The notes: generated from the sequence alone by a model not told the origin. A stretch of 64,000 nucleotides of DNA from Pseudomonadota bacterium (GCA_021811145.1 JAJZPN010000001.1:1-64000), one strand, 5' to 3'. Counted from the stretch's first letter, positions 52,592-62,638 are shown. Made by a program: numbers and translations.

Positions 52592-52672
52592 TGTGAGGGA
52601 AAAGGAGTTGGATCGCTTTAATAAAGTTCCCTAAAACCGGTATAATAGCTTTTTTAATTTTTGGTTGATGTC

Positions 52673-53716
52673 ATGAAAAAGATATTAATTCTTGGGGTAA
52701 ACGGGTTTATTGGTCATCATTTAAGTCAACGTATCTTAAACACGACCGACTGGGAAGTGTTTGGTATGGACATGCAAAGTGATCGCGTTAATGATTTAAT
52801 CGATCACCCCCGTTTTCATTTCTTTGAAGGTGACATCACAATTAATAAAGAGTGGATTGAGTATCATATTAAAAAATGTGATGTGGTTCTCCCACTCGTT
52901 GCTATTGCGACTCCAGCCACTTACGTACAACAGCCATTGCGCGTGTTTGAGCTGGATTTTGAAGCCAATCTTCCGATTGTTAGAAGCTGCGTTAAATACA
53001 AAAAACGTATTCTTTTCCCGTCCACCTCTGAAGTATATGGTATGTGTAAAGACGGTGAATTTGATCCGGATAACTCAGATCTTATTTTGGGTCCTATTGA
53101 AAAACAACGCTGGATCTACTCATGCAGTAAACAACTCATGGACCGCGTCATTTGGGCATATGGTACCCAAGAGGGACTAGATTTTACTCTATTTAGACCC
53201 TTCAACTGGATTGGCGCAGGACTTGATAGCATTCATACACCTAAAGAGGGTAGCTCACGAGTGATCACGCAATTCTTTGGACACATTGTGCGTGGAGAAA
53301 ACATCAAATTAGTTGATGGCGGCACACAAAAACGCGCTTTCACCTACATCGATGACGGTGTGTCAGCGTTAATGAAAATGATTGAGAACAAAAACGGTGT
53401 TGCCAGCGGAAAAATCTATAACGTCGGTAACCCTGTTAACAACTACTCTGTCAAAGAGCTAGCGCAGATGATGTTAAAGCTTGCTATGGACTACCCAGAA
53501 TACAGCGAGAGTGCTAAACAGGTTCAGCTTATTGAAACCACTTCAGAGGCTTATTACGGACGGGGTTATCAAGATGTACAAAACCGTGTACCCAAAATCA
53601 CTAATACCTGTAATGAACTTGAGTGGAAACCAACCGTTTCCATGCAAGATGCATTGAAGTTTATTTTTGACTCCTACCGTGGCCAAGTTGCCGCTGCTAA
53701 GGGATTGGTTGACTAA
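52673..53716 (+). CDS. UDP-glucuronate decarboxylase (ArnA C-terminal half as separate protein)
   Basis: A 347-aa NAD-dependent SDR enzyme that oxidises and decarboxylates UDP-glucuronate to the 4-keto-pentose used by ArnB. NAD motif GVNGFIGHH, catalytic FPSTSEVYGM and YSCSKQLMDRV, and the substrate arginine region follow the ArnA C-terminal domain. ATG 52673 is preferred to a TTG at 52661. TATAAT at 52641-52646 suggests its own promoter. It is followed 2 nt later by purE. Confidence 0.93.
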   Translation: MKKILILGVNGFIGHHLSQRILNTTDWEVFGMDMQSDRVNDLIDHPRFHFFEGDITINKEWIEYHIKKCDVVLPLVAIATPATYVQQPLRVFELDFEANLPIVRSCVKYKKRILFPSTSEVYGMCKDGEFDPDNSDLILGPIEKQRWIYSCSKQLMDRVIWAYGTQEGLDFTLFRPFNWIGAGLDSIHTPKEGSSRVITQFFGHIVRGENIKLVDGGTQKRAFTYIDDGVSALMKMIENKNGVASGKIYNVGNPVNNYSVKELAQMMLKLAMDYPEYSESAKQVQLIETTSEAYYGRGYQDVQNRVPKITNTCNELEWKPTVSMQDALKFIFDSYRGQVAAAKGLVD

Positions 53717-53718
53717 TC

Positions 53719-54227
53719 ATGTCTCAAGAGAACGAACCAGCAGTTCAAGTAGGTATTGTAATGGGTAGTCACTCAGACTGGGCCGTCATGGAACAGGCTG
53801 CGATCGTTCTCAAACAGTTTAATGTTTCCTTTGAAACCAAGGTCGTGTCAGCCCATAGAACCCCTGACATGATGTTTGACTATGCACACAGTGCAAGAGA
53901 GCGAGGCCTTGTATGTATCATTGCTGGTGCTGGTGGGGCAGCCCATTTACCTGGAATGCTTGCCTCAAAAACCACGGTTCCTGTACTAGGAGTCCCAGTC
54001 CCCAGTAAATACCTAGCAGGTCAAGACTCCCTCCTTTCCATTGTACAAATGCCAAAAGGTATTCCTGTGGCAACCTTTGCTATTGGCGAAGCCGGTGCCA
54101 CAAACGCAGCCTTATTCGCCGTCAGTATTCTGGCGCAACAATCTCCACAACTGGTCCAACAACTCAGTCAATATCGTCTTGATCTTGAACAGTCAGTTAA
54201 GGCCATGACCCTTCCGCCACAACAGTA

Positions 54228-54228
<1 letters not shown>
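53719..54228 (+). CDS. purE: N5-carboxyaminoimidazole ribonucleotide mutase
   Basis: A 169-aa class I PurE that shifts the carboxyl group of N5-CAIR to CAIR in purine synthesis. The motif VGIVMGSHSDWAVMEQAA and the catalytic His in VVSAHRTPDMM are present, as is AGAGGAAHLPGMLASKT. Its stop codon overlaps the purK start by one base (TAATG). Confidence 0.97.
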
Positions 54229-55732
<1,504 letters not shown>

Positions 55733-55835
55733 TTATCTTATTGTAATAATAACATTAATTAGTAGCTAGGCGCGTAGCGTAAGTAAAATGGTCGAATTCA
55801 TCTATAAATAGTATTTTTAAGTCGTTGTTAGATAT

Positions 55836-55866
55836 AAAGAAAAACCGCCTAGCTTTAACCAGGCGG
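55836..55866 (-). terminator. terminator downstream of hemN
   Basis: Minus strand: stem CCGCCT/AGGCGG with a 10-nt loop, followed by TTTTTCTTT. It lies 26 nt past the hemN stop, in the correct orientation. Confidence 0.85.
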
Positions 55867-55891
55867 AAAGGGGTACTTCACGAAGAGACCA

Positions 55892-57268
55892 CTACAACAC
55901 TTTAGAAAAACGCCGATGATCTGTTTCATGCCAAAGATAATAATCAAAGGCCATGGCGATTGCACGAATCACAAACCAACCGGCTTCATTCACTTCTATG
56001 AGAGTATCTGAGACAGACAGTAATCCTGCATCCTCAAACTCCGTAAGACGATCTAGCGCATCAGTAAAATAATCATTAAATTGAATACCAAACTGTTGTT
56101 CTATAGCTAACTTATCTACCCTTCCCTGACACATAAGAGACATAATCACTTGACGTCTTAGTTGATCGTCTTCATTCAGTTCAAGGGCTTTTTCAATAGG
56201 TGATTGACCAAGAGACAAGGCCTGCGAATACGTATCAACAGTTTTCAAGTTTTGACTATAGCACAGCCCTACTTCACTGATTGCTGACACGCCAAAACCA
56301 ATTAAATCACAGTCTTTAAGGGTGTGATAACCCTGAAAATTTCTATGTAATTGTCCTTCTTTTTTAACACGCGCTAGTTCATCATGTGGAAGAGCAAAAT
56401 GATCCATTCCTATGTACTCATATCCTTCCGCCATAAAAAAGCTTACCGCCTCATCTAACATATCGCATTTTTGTTGTGCGTTAGGTAAATCCTCTTGATG
56501 AATGCGTCGTTGTGGTTTAAAGCGTTCAGGTAAATGCGCATAACCATACAAGGCAATACGATCAGGACGAAGAGACACAACTTGCTGAAGAGTACGTAAA
56601 AATGAAGCTGGCGTTTGTTTGGGTAAACCATAAATCAAATCCATATTAATAGAATCAAATTGAAGTGCTCTGGCTTCTTTCATTAGGGACTGAACCGATG
56701 CAAAAGACTGAACACGATGAATCGCCAATTGAACATCAGCATCAAAATCTTGTATTCCAAAACTCAATCGATTAAAGCCTAATTGTTTTAGATGAGCTAA
56801 ACGTTCAACATTAATAGTACGCGGATCTACTTCAATAGATTTTTCACAATTTTGACGCCAGTGAAAACGATAATTCAAATGAGACATCAATTCGCCCAAT
56901 TGCTCATCAGACAAAAAGGTGGGGGAACCCCCTCCCAAATGTAACTGAGCAACCAAAAGATCTTCTACGCGACCATGGTCAAGTAATCGGGCAATATGAT
57001 CAATTTCACTGAATAAGGTTTGTAAATAAGACATAGCTACACCATGGTTTTTAGTCACAATCTTATTGCAACCACAGTAGTAACAAACTGACTCACAAAA
57101 AGGAATATGAATATATAACGACAATACCCGTGGATTATCACGACGTGCTTCAATAGCACGCTCTAGAGCCTGTCCTTGTCTATCAGCATAAAAACGATCA
57201 GCAGTAGGATAAGAGGTATACCGAGGACCCGGTATATCAAATCGACGTATTAACTCTGAAGTAATCAT
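55892..57268 (-). CDS. hemN: oxygen-independent coproporphyrinogen III dehydrogenase
   Basis: A 458-aa radical SAM enzyme that makes protoporphyrinogen IX without oxygen. The iron-sulfur cluster motif is CESVCYYCGCNK (Cys-x3-Cys-x2-Cys plus the fourth Cys typical of HemN), with LHLGGGSPTFLSDEQL and GLPKQTPASFLRTL following. An FNR-like box upstream (57326-57339) fits induction under low oxygen. Confidence 0.96.
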   Translation of the reverse strand: MITSELIRRFDIPGPRYTSYPTADRFYADRQGQALERAIEARRDNPRVLSLYIHIPFCESVCYYCGCNKIVTKNHGVAMSYLQTLFSEIDHIARLLDHGRVEDLLVAQLHLGGGSPTFLSDEQLGELMSHLNYRFHWRQNCEKSIEVDPRTINVERLAHLKQLGFNRLSFGIQDFDADVQLAIHRVQSFASVQSLMKEARALQFDSINMDLIYGLPKQTPASFLRTLQQVVSLRPDRIALYGYAHLPERFKPQRRIHQEDLPNAQQKCDMLDEAVSFFMAEGYEYIGMDHFALPHDELARVKKEGQLHRNFQGYHTLKDCDLIGFGVSAISEVGLCYSQNLKTVDTYSQALSLGQSPIEKALELNEDDQLRRQVIMSLMCQGRVDKLAIEQQFGIQFNDYFTDALDRLTEFEDAGLLSVSDTLIEVNEAGWFVIRAIAMAFDYYLWHETDHRRFSKVL

Positions 57269-57298
57269 GTGACACTTATCCTATGTACTGTTAGATTC

Positions 57299-57339
57299 AT
57301 TATGAGTTAACGGCTAAAAAAAACGTTGATATAAGTCAA
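57299..57339 (-). promoter_or_regulatory. FNR box and -10 upstream of hemN
   Basis: TTGAT-ATAA-GTCAA (57326-57339) matches the FNR consensus TTGAT-N4-ATCAA at nine of ten positions. On the minus strand CATAAT (57304-57299) gives a start site near 57292, placing the box centre at about -40.5, close to the class II activation position. Weakness: one mismatch and an imperfect -10. Confidence 0.6.
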
Positions 57340-57370
57340 ACTTTACAAGGACAGGTTACAATTAAGCACT

Positions 57371-58114
57371 ATGACGCGAATTGCTTTATTTTCTGATATC
57401 CATGCCAACTTTGAAGCTTTTAGTGCCTGTGAGCAACATGCACTTCAAGAAAAGGCGGAACTGTTTGCTTTCCTGGGGGATCATGTGGGTTACGGTCCTG
57501 ATCCAGAACGTATTCTTGATCGGTTAATAAAATACCGTGATGAAGGGCATATTGTTTTACTAGGTAACCACGACGAAGCGTGCTTAACCGGTCCCCAACA
57601 GATGAGTCATCATGCTAGAGATGCCATTTTATGGACGATCCCACGTTTGCAAAATTATCATTTTGAATTTATATCATCCCTTCCCTTTACTTATGAATTG
57701 CCACCCTTGCTATTAACTCATGCATCCGCTCATGAACCTGAAGGCTGGCACTATTTAAATAATGAAGAAGAAATTAAACTTAGTTTTAAAGAAGCAGAGC
57801 AGCCCATTGTGATAGCAGGTCACGTACACCATCAAATGCTCTACTTTGAAGATGGCGAGAAGAACATACAGTCTTTTATTCCCACCCCAGGACAGGTTAT
57901 TCCTTTGTCAACGAGACGGCGCTGGGCAGCAACCATTGGCTCTCTTGGTCAACCTAGAGATGGTAATAGCGCCTCTCAATACGCACTCTTTGATAATGAA
58001 CAAAATACGCTGACCTTTCATCGAGTACCCTATGATATTGATCGTACAATCTATAAAATTTACCATCGTGGTCTCCCACCGACTCTTGCTGAGCGCCTGT
58101 CAAAGGGCCAATAA
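57371..58114 (+). CDS. metallophosphoesterase (YfcE/MPP-like)
   Basis: A 247-aa dinuclear-metal phosphoesterase. Metal ligands are in FSDIHANFEAF, FLGDHVGYGPDP, GNHDEAC and AGHVHHQ, the signature of small cytoplasmic phosphodiesterases/protein phosphatases. The gene lies 2 nt upstream of a protein kinase gene, so it may reverse that kinase's action, as in phosphatase-kinase operons. Substrate unproven. Confidence 0.9.
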   Translation: MTRIALFSDIHANFEAFSACEQHALQEKAELFAFLGDHVGYGPDPERILDRLIKYRDEGHIVLLGNHDEACLTGPQQMSHHARDAILWTIPRLQNYHFEFISSLPFTYELPPLLLTHASAHEPEGWHYLNNEEEIKLSFKEAEQPIVIAGHVHHQMLYFEDGEKNIQSFIPTPGQVIPLSTRRRWAATIGSLGQPRDGNSASQYALFDNEQNTLTFHRVPYDIDRTIYKIYHRGLPPTLAERLSKGQ

Positions 58115-58116
58115 AT

Positions 58117-59505
58117 ATGGATGTATTAGAACCAGGTACCCATGTTGATCGCTTCATTATTAAAGAATTACTGTACTCAGCAGGAGGAGCGTATCTTTAT
58201 GAGGTAGAAACAAAAGAGATTACAACACCACTGATCATGAAAATCCCCAAACTGGGTCCAAGCCAACCGGTGTTTGGTTTGGTCAGTTTTGAAATGGAAT
58301 GTTCCATTTTGCCTGTCCTCAAGGGACCACATGTACCCCGTTTTATTGCCGCTAATCCCTTAGCGATTCAACCCTACGTGGTGATGGAAAAAGTTATCGG
58401 CGAACCACTCATTAATTGGGTTAAGCCGTTAGGGCTACCTCTAACGAAACTACAAACAATAGGCACAGCCATCGCTAATGCGGCACACAGCCTACATCGC
58501 CAAGATACGATTCATCTTGATATTAAGCCTGATAATCTCATTATCAAAGCAGATAACGAGGTTGTTTTTATTGATTTTGGTTTTGCGCACCATAGTCTGT
58601 TACCCGATTTGTTTTCAGATAACCCTCGTCAAGCGGTAGGCTCAACACCTTATATCGCACCTGAGCAAATTGAACATATTCGCCTTGATCCACGCAGTGA
58701 TCAATTTGCTATTGGGGTAACGCTTTACCAATTGGCCACAGGAGAATTACCTTTTGGTATCCCTGTTACTTTAAAAGAATTACGTCAACGTCACTGGTTA
58801 CGCCCTACTCCCATTCGTCACTTACGTCCTGATCTGCCTGAATGGTTTCAAGAGATTGTCTTCACTTGTCTTGAACCTCTAGCAGAAAAGCGTTTTGCCT
58901 CCACCGCACTACTTGCCAGAGCCTTTAGTGACCCTGACTCGATTATCATCACTGAACGAGGAAAACGCAGTCGCCCTGATTCATTATGGGTTAGATTAAT
59001 TAAAGGATTTAGGCCCGCGATTGAAGTGAGTCCTGTACCACAATACTCACCCAGTGAGCAGGTCTCTAATGTCCCATTAATTGCTGTTTTAATTGATTTG
59101 GAAGAGCATCAGCCAGAACGAATTAAAGCGTTAAGATATGCCGTGTTACGCGCCATGGAGCGTCATCCTGACAGCCATTTGTCTGCTTTAAATATCATTG
59201 AAGTCCCTCTAGAAGGGGCGCAAGAAAGTGGTGCTGCCGAACGCCATCATAAACATCGTATCTTATTAGAGCATTGGCTAAGACAATTACATATCCCTAA
59301 AGAAAGATGCAGTGCACATATTATAGAAACCACGGATATGGCTCAAAAGACCATTGATTTTGCTAAAAACAATTTTGTCGACGTGATTATTGTTCTGGCT
59401 AATCAAGAGAGTAGCGGAAGCTTTCTACGAGTCAACAGATCAACTGTCACACGTCTCGTCGAAGAGGCTCCCTGCAGTGTGCATGTGGTTCGTCCGGCTA
59501 ACTAG
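58117..59505 (+). CDS. serine/threonine protein kinase fused to a universal-stress-type domain
   Basis: A 462-aa soluble protein. The kinase domain spans about residues 12-270: Lys in LIMKIPK, HLDIKPDNLII in the catalytic loop (HLD instead of HRD), DFGFAHH for metal binding, and TPYIAPEQ. The glycine loop (LLYSAGGAYLYEV) is weak. After a linker, residues about 315-462 form an alpha/beta USP-like domain (LIAVLIDLEEHQPERIKALR through SSGSFLRVNRSTVTRLVEEA to a closing APCSVHVV), which usually binds ATP. It follows a phosphatase gene by 2 nt and overlaps ompW by 4 nt convergently. Confidence 0.88.
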   Translation: MDVLEPGTHVDRFIIKELLYSAGGAYLYEVETKEITTPLIMKIPKLGPSQPVFGLVSFEMECSILPVLKGPHVPRFIAANPLAIQPYVVMEKVIGEPLINWVKPLGLPLTKLQTIGTAIANAAHSLHRQDTIHLDIKPDNLIIKADNEVVFIDFGFAHHSLLPDLFSDNPRQAVGSTPYIAPEQIEHIRLDPRSDQFAIGVTLYQLATGELPFGIPVTLKELRQRHWLRPTPIRHLRPDLPEWFQEIVFTCLEPLAEKRFASTALLARAFSDPDSIIITERGKRSRPDSLWVRLIKGFRPAIEVSPVPQYSPSEQVSNVPLIAVLIDLEEHQPERIKALRYAVLRAMERHPDSHLSALNIIEVPLEGAQESGAAERHHKHRILLEHWLRQLHIPKERCSAHIIETTDMAQKTIDFAKNNFVDVIIVLANQESSGSFLRVNRSTVTRLVEEAPCSVHVVRPAN

Positions 59506-60128
59506 AAGTGGTAGCCTACCCCAACGCCGAAGAGAGTAGGATCAGGGTGTAAATTAAACGTTCCACCAGCACCGTTGGTCACTCCCACATTGATAAACAC
59601 TTGCTTGATATCAGCGTTCAAGGACCAATGTTGATCTAGCGCATAATCTAACCCCACTTCAACATCGGGGCCAAAATTGTTTTGTGTTAAACCAAGACCG
59701 CTTATTAAATTAGTGTTGAACGTCCTCATATAAGTCACCCCTGCACCCACATAAGGAGTAAATTTACCCATCGAGTCAAAATGATACTGGGCATTTAATG
59801 TGGGTGGTAACTCTTGGAAGCTTCCTATATTGCCTCCATTTAAAGAGACGCTGTGACTCACTGGGTAAGACAATACTAATTCAGCGGCCCAATGAGGATT
59901 AAAAAAATAAGTAATATCCACATCGGGCTGTAAGCGTCCTCCCACTTGCATAGAATCCGTTGGTACCCCTCCAGCCAAACCACTGTCATTGGATTTTTGT
60001 GTGGCGATATCTAATAAACGCACACGAACCAGCCATGGAGTAGTACCCTGTTGATCGGCGTAAGCCATACTCATCCCCATGGCTGTAATGACGGAAGCCA
60101 AAACAGTCTTTTTGACTATATGTTTCAT
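59502..60128 (-). CDS. ompW: OmpW-family outer-membrane protein
   Basis: A 208-aa precursor with signal peptide (to MAYADQQG) and eight amphipathic strands, ending in the aromatic GVGYHF. Motifs PWLVRVRLLDI and TPYVGAGVTYMRTF are typical of OmpW, a small barrel for hydrophobic compounds. A strong ribosome site (GAGGGAGAAGGG) precedes the start. In E. coli ompW is FNR-regulated; here it lies downstream of a FNR-box promoter that may also transcribe it. Confidence 0.94.
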   Translation of the reverse strand: MKHIVKKTVLASVITAMGMSMAYADQQGTTPWLVRVRLLDIATQKSNDSGLAGGVPTDSMQVGGRLQPDVDITYFFNPHWAAELVLSYPVSHSVSLNGGNIGSFQELPPTLNAQYHFDSMGKFTPYVGAGVTYMRTFNTNLISGLGLTQNNFGPDVEVGLDYALDQHWSLNADIKQVFINVGVTNGAGGTFNLHPDPTLFGVGVGYHF

Positions 60129-60218
60129 ATCCCTTCTCCCTCATAGTAGTAACTATGTTGCTAAATGCCCTATTGTTATTATTGTTATTGCTGTTTTTAT
60201 TGTTTTTTTATAAAAGAC

Positions 60219-60314
60219 TTAGTGACCTAACATATGTGAATAAGTCATCACTACATCAGCAATTAAAATAAAAGTAGCTACCACGGATATCAGGTTATCT
60301 GTAAAAAAGTCCAT
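60219..60314 (-). CDS. 31-aa single-span membrane peptide
   Basis: A short frame MDFFTDNLISVVATFILIAD followed by VVMTYSHMLGH and TAA. One hydrophobic segment (about residues 8-24) and a His/Met-containing tail. Support for coding: AAGGAG 7 nt before ATG 60314, and a well-formed FNR-dependent promoter with a 42-nt leader (60356). It resembles the small accessory subunits of terminal oxidases (CydX/CcoM-like) in size and layout but no oxidase genes are adjacent. Function unknown. Confidence 0.6.
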   Translation of the reverse strand: MDFFTDNLISVVATFILIADVVMTYSHMLGH

Positions 60315-60362
60315 AATGATTCTCCTTAATCAATAATGCTCACCGCGAGCATCGTGAGAACC

Positions 60363-60404
60363 ATAGTAAGGATTATTACAAAGTGAAATATTGATTTAGA
60401 TCAA
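60363..60404 (-). promoter_or_regulatory. FNR box and promoter, class II
   Basis: A perfect FNR site TTGAT-TTAG-ATCAA (60391-60404). On the minus strand TACTAT (60368-60363) predicts transcription from about 60356, so the box centre falls at -41.5, exactly the class II activator position. It lies between the fnr stop (60420) and the 31-aa peptide start (60314). Confidence 0.82.
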
Positions 60405-60419
60405 AGTTGATTTAGATGG

Positions 60420-61133
60420 TTACGCAGAAATGGTGACAGAATGTAATTTTTTTTCATCAATGAGGGTAATGTGTCGTCCTTGCACGCTGATAAGCCCCTC
60501 ATCAGCGAAACGTGACAGGATTCTACTTACTGTCTCAAGCTTTAATCCCAAATAATTACCCATATCTTCACGCGTCATTCGTAATACCAATTCTGAAGCA
60601 GATTGCTGACGAGCATGAAAGCGTTGTGATAAGTTAATTAAGAAAGCAGCCATTTTTTCCTCAGCACGCATACTGCCTAACAACAGCATTAGATTGTGAT
60701 CCTTCACAATTTCAGAGGACAATGTTTTATTGAAATTATGTTGTAAACGACTCATTTCAGACTCAAGCTCTTCGAAGGAATCATAAGGGATTTTACATAC
60801 TGTACTGTCTTCTAAGGCCATGGCATCACTCACATGACGCTCATTACTGATCGCATCTAACCCCATAATCTCGCCTGATAACTGAAACCCAGTAATTTGG
60901 CTGCGTCCATCTTCATGCAGTATGAGAGTCTTAAATGATCCTGTACTAATGGCAAATAAGGCCTCAAGAGGATCACCTTGGGAGTACAGTAATTCTCCTT
61001 TTTTAACTGGTAGACGATGTTCCATGTACTGATCAATAACCAATACTTCCTCATCGCTCAAGCCCGCAGGAAGACAGCGCTCACGAATCGTGCAGCAGCC
61101 ACAAACAGACTTTAATTCAATTGGTTTTACCAT
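60420..61133 (-). CDS. fnr: FNR-type oxygen-sensing regulator
   Basis: A 237-aa CRP/FNR regulator with the four cysteines of an oxygen-labile 4Fe-4S cluster: Cys11, Cys14 and Cys20 in VCGCCTIRERCLP and the central Cys in DSTVCKIPYDSFEEL. The cAMP-like beta barrel covers about residues 25-140. The recognition helix reads LGLKLETVSRILSRF with the E-x2-SR residues that read TTGAT. It would activate the boxes before hemN and the 31-aa peptide. Confidence 0.95.
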   Translation of the reverse strand: MVKPIELKSVCGCCTIRERCLPAGLSDEEVLVIDQYMEHRLPVKKGELLYSQGDPLEALFAISTGSFKTLILHEDGRSQITGFQLSGEIMGLDAISNERHVSDAMALEDSTVCKIPYDSFEELESEMSRLQHNFNKTLSSEIVKDHNLMLLLGSMRAEEKMAAFLINLSQRFHARQQSASELVLRMTREDMGNYLGLKLETVSRILSRFADEGLISVQGRHITLIDEKKLHSVTISA

Positions 61134-61290
61134 AATCCCAGTTAATTTTTTGTTATTGATTACACATCACTTACAAAATAGAGAGTTAACTAACCGTCTA
61201 TCAAGAAGACTTCAGTTAATGTTTGTACTCAAACTAATTTTACTACTAAATATTTTTGAAATGTCGTCATTCTAAAATTTTTATTATTAG

Positions 61291-61319
61291 TTGCAATTTC
61301 TAATAAAGCCTTGTATATT
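61291..61319 (+). promoter_or_regulatory. yceI promoter
   Basis: TTGCAA (61291-61296), 17-nt spacer, TATATT (61314-61319). A dyad GTACG-CATA-CGTAC (61321-61334) lies just downstream, near the start site, and may be an operator. Confidence 0.55.
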
Positions 61320-61378
61320 TGTACGCATACGTACTATTTATATGTATTTGTATACCCTATTTTAATCAGGAGACATCA

Positions 61379-61945
61379 ATGAAAGCCTTATATATTAGCG
61401 CCTTATTAGCGTTAGCTAGTACATCAGCATTAGCAGCAGATAATACCTACACAACAGACCCTAACCATACTTTTGTGCGCTTTTCTTATAGCCATTTTGG
61501 TTACACCACCCAATTAAGCCGTTTTGATACAGTATCTGGCTCAATTAATTTTGATGCTGCAGCAAAAACAGGAGATGCTGATATTACTGTTGATACCCGC
61601 TCTGTAAGCACCGGTTCAAAAATCTTCAATAACCACATTCAAGATGCTGATTTTCTTGATACAGAAAAATTCCCAACCGCCACATTCAAATCAACTAAAT
61701 TTGTGTTTGATGGCGACAAACCCAGTGCTGTAGAAGGGAATTTAACCTTAAAAGGCATTACTAAACCTGTTACCTTAAAAATTACTTCTTTCAAATGTAT
61801 GCCTCATCCTATGACCAAGAAAGAAGCCTGCGGTGCAGATGCCACCACCACCTTAAAACGTACTGATTTTAATATGGGTAAATACGCCCCTTACGTAGGT
61901 GATGAAGTAACTGTATCTATCGCTGTAGAAGCCAGCAAGAAATAA
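61379..61945 (+). CDS. YceI-family periplasmic protein
   Basis: A 188-aa precursor with a signal peptide ending SALAAD and a lipocalin-like barrel that binds polyisoprenoids: YTTDPNHTFVRFSYSHFG, FNNHIQDADFLDTEKFPTATFKS and GNLTLKGITKPVTL. ATG 61379 follows CAGGAG; an upstream frame from 61319 is not supported. YceI proteins are often encoded with cytochrome b561, which lies elsewhere in this window (29.1-29.7 kb). Confidence 0.95.
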   Translation: MKALYISALLALASTSALAADNTYTTDPNHTFVRFSYSHFGYTTQLSRFDTVSGSINFDAAAKTGDADITVDTRSVSTGSKIFNNHIQDADFLDTEKFPTATFKSTKFVFDGDKPSAVEGNLTLKGITKPVTLKITSFKCMPHPMTKKEACGADATTTLKRTDFNMGKYAPYVGDEVTVSIAVEASKK

Positions 61946-61953
61946 TCTATATA

Positions 61954-61987
61954 GAGCGTGGTACCCTGTTGGTACTACGCTCTTTTC
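61954..61987 (+). terminator. yceI terminator
   Basis: A 12-bp stem (GAGCGTGGTACC and GGTACTACGCTC, one G-T pair) with a CTGTT loop, followed by TTTTCTT. It could also serve crcB transcripts only weakly, since the U-run is on the plus side. Confidence 0.88.
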
Positions 61988-62017
61988 TTATTAAAGTCAG
62001 CATTCGATTTTTGCGAA

Positions 62018-62410
62018 TTAACCACGCCCAATAGACAAAAAACGTACCGTAGCAATACCTAATCCTGTCATCACCAGTGAACCTGCTAGGTGAATCAAAA
62101 CATGTAGGCTGGCCCACAAGTATTCTGCACGCATCAATAGCGCTACGGCTTCTGCTGAAAAAGTGGAAAAAGTCGTCAACCCCCCCATAAACCCGGTGAT
62201 AATAAATAACTTGGCTTCAGGAGGGAAACCAGCACGCTCGGTAAAAAAAGCCACAGCAACCCCCACTAAATAACCACCCATTAAGTTGGCCGCCAAGGTA
62301 CCTAAAGGCAATGTAGGCAGTAGTGGGTTAAGTACCATACTCAACCACCAACGAAGCCATGCGCCCAATGCCGCCCCTACCCCCACAGAAATAACAGCCC
62401 ATACTCCCAT
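62018..62410 (-). CDS. crcB: fluoride ion channel
   Basis: A 130-aa membrane protein with four helices of the Fluc/CrcB family, which exports fluoride as an antiparallel dimer. Motifs are GAALGAWLRWWLS, LAANLMGGYLVGV (conserved Asn) and GFMGGLTTFSTFSAEA (Phe box and sodium site). It is preceded by a fluoride riboswitch (62501-62558), which confirms the assignment. Confidence 0.97.
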   Translation of the reverse strand: MGVWAVISVGVGAALGAWLRWWLSMVLNPLLPTLPLGTLAANLMGGYLVGVAVAFFTERAGFPPEAKLFIITGFMGGLTTFSTFSAEAVALLMRAEYLWASLHVLIHLAGSLVMTGLGIATVRFLSIGRG

Positions 62411-62447
62411 ATACGCTCCATAAATAGATCAAATTATTATGTCTTGA

Positions 62448-62492
62448 GATAGGGCAAAGTGACGGACAAATATACCCACACTTTTCCCTATC
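62448..62492 (-). promoter_or_regulatory. hairpin between fluoride aptamer and crcB
   Basis: Minus strand GATAGGGAAAAGTG (62492-62479) pairs with CACTTTGCCCTATC (62461-62448) over 14 positions with one mismatch. An alternative hairpin TTTCC-GATA-GGGAAA just after the aptamer competes for the same GATAGGG strand. This looks like the expression platform; no U-tract follows the long stem. Confidence 0.5.
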
Positions 62493-62500
62493 GGAAAAAT

Positions 62501-62558
62501 TGTAGGCATTATCATCCTTAATTGAACAAGGCGGTTGAATAGGAAAATGCCATTTCCT
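62501..62558 (-). ncRNA. fluoride riboswitch (crcB motif)
   Basis: Minus strand carries the crcB-motif core: AGGAAATGGCATTTTCCT, then AACCGCC, and AGGATGATAATGCCTACA. All conserved pairings form: GGAA/TTCC, CCTT/AAGG, and the pseudoknot GGCATT/AATGCC. The invariant AUGG, AACCGCC, UGAU and GCCUACA segments are present. It lies about 90 nt upstream of crcB, on the same strand, and would turn crcB on when fluoride binds. Confidence 0.93.
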
Positions 62559-62609
62559 GTAGCCTTGAATATAGCTATTTTTGCGGGCTAAAACAACCCC
62601 TCTTTCAAA

Positions 62610-62625
62610 CTGTATAAATATACAG
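62610..62625 (+). promoter_or_regulatory. LexA/SOS box before umuDC
   Basis: CTGTATAAATATACAG is a perfect CTGT-N8-ACAG site with an AT-rich centre, as in the enterobacterial LexA consensus. It sits in the spacer of a TTTCAA-N17-TATTAT promoter (62603-62631), so LexA would block polymerase. Confidence 0.85.
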
Positions 62626-62638
62626 TATTATAATTCTC

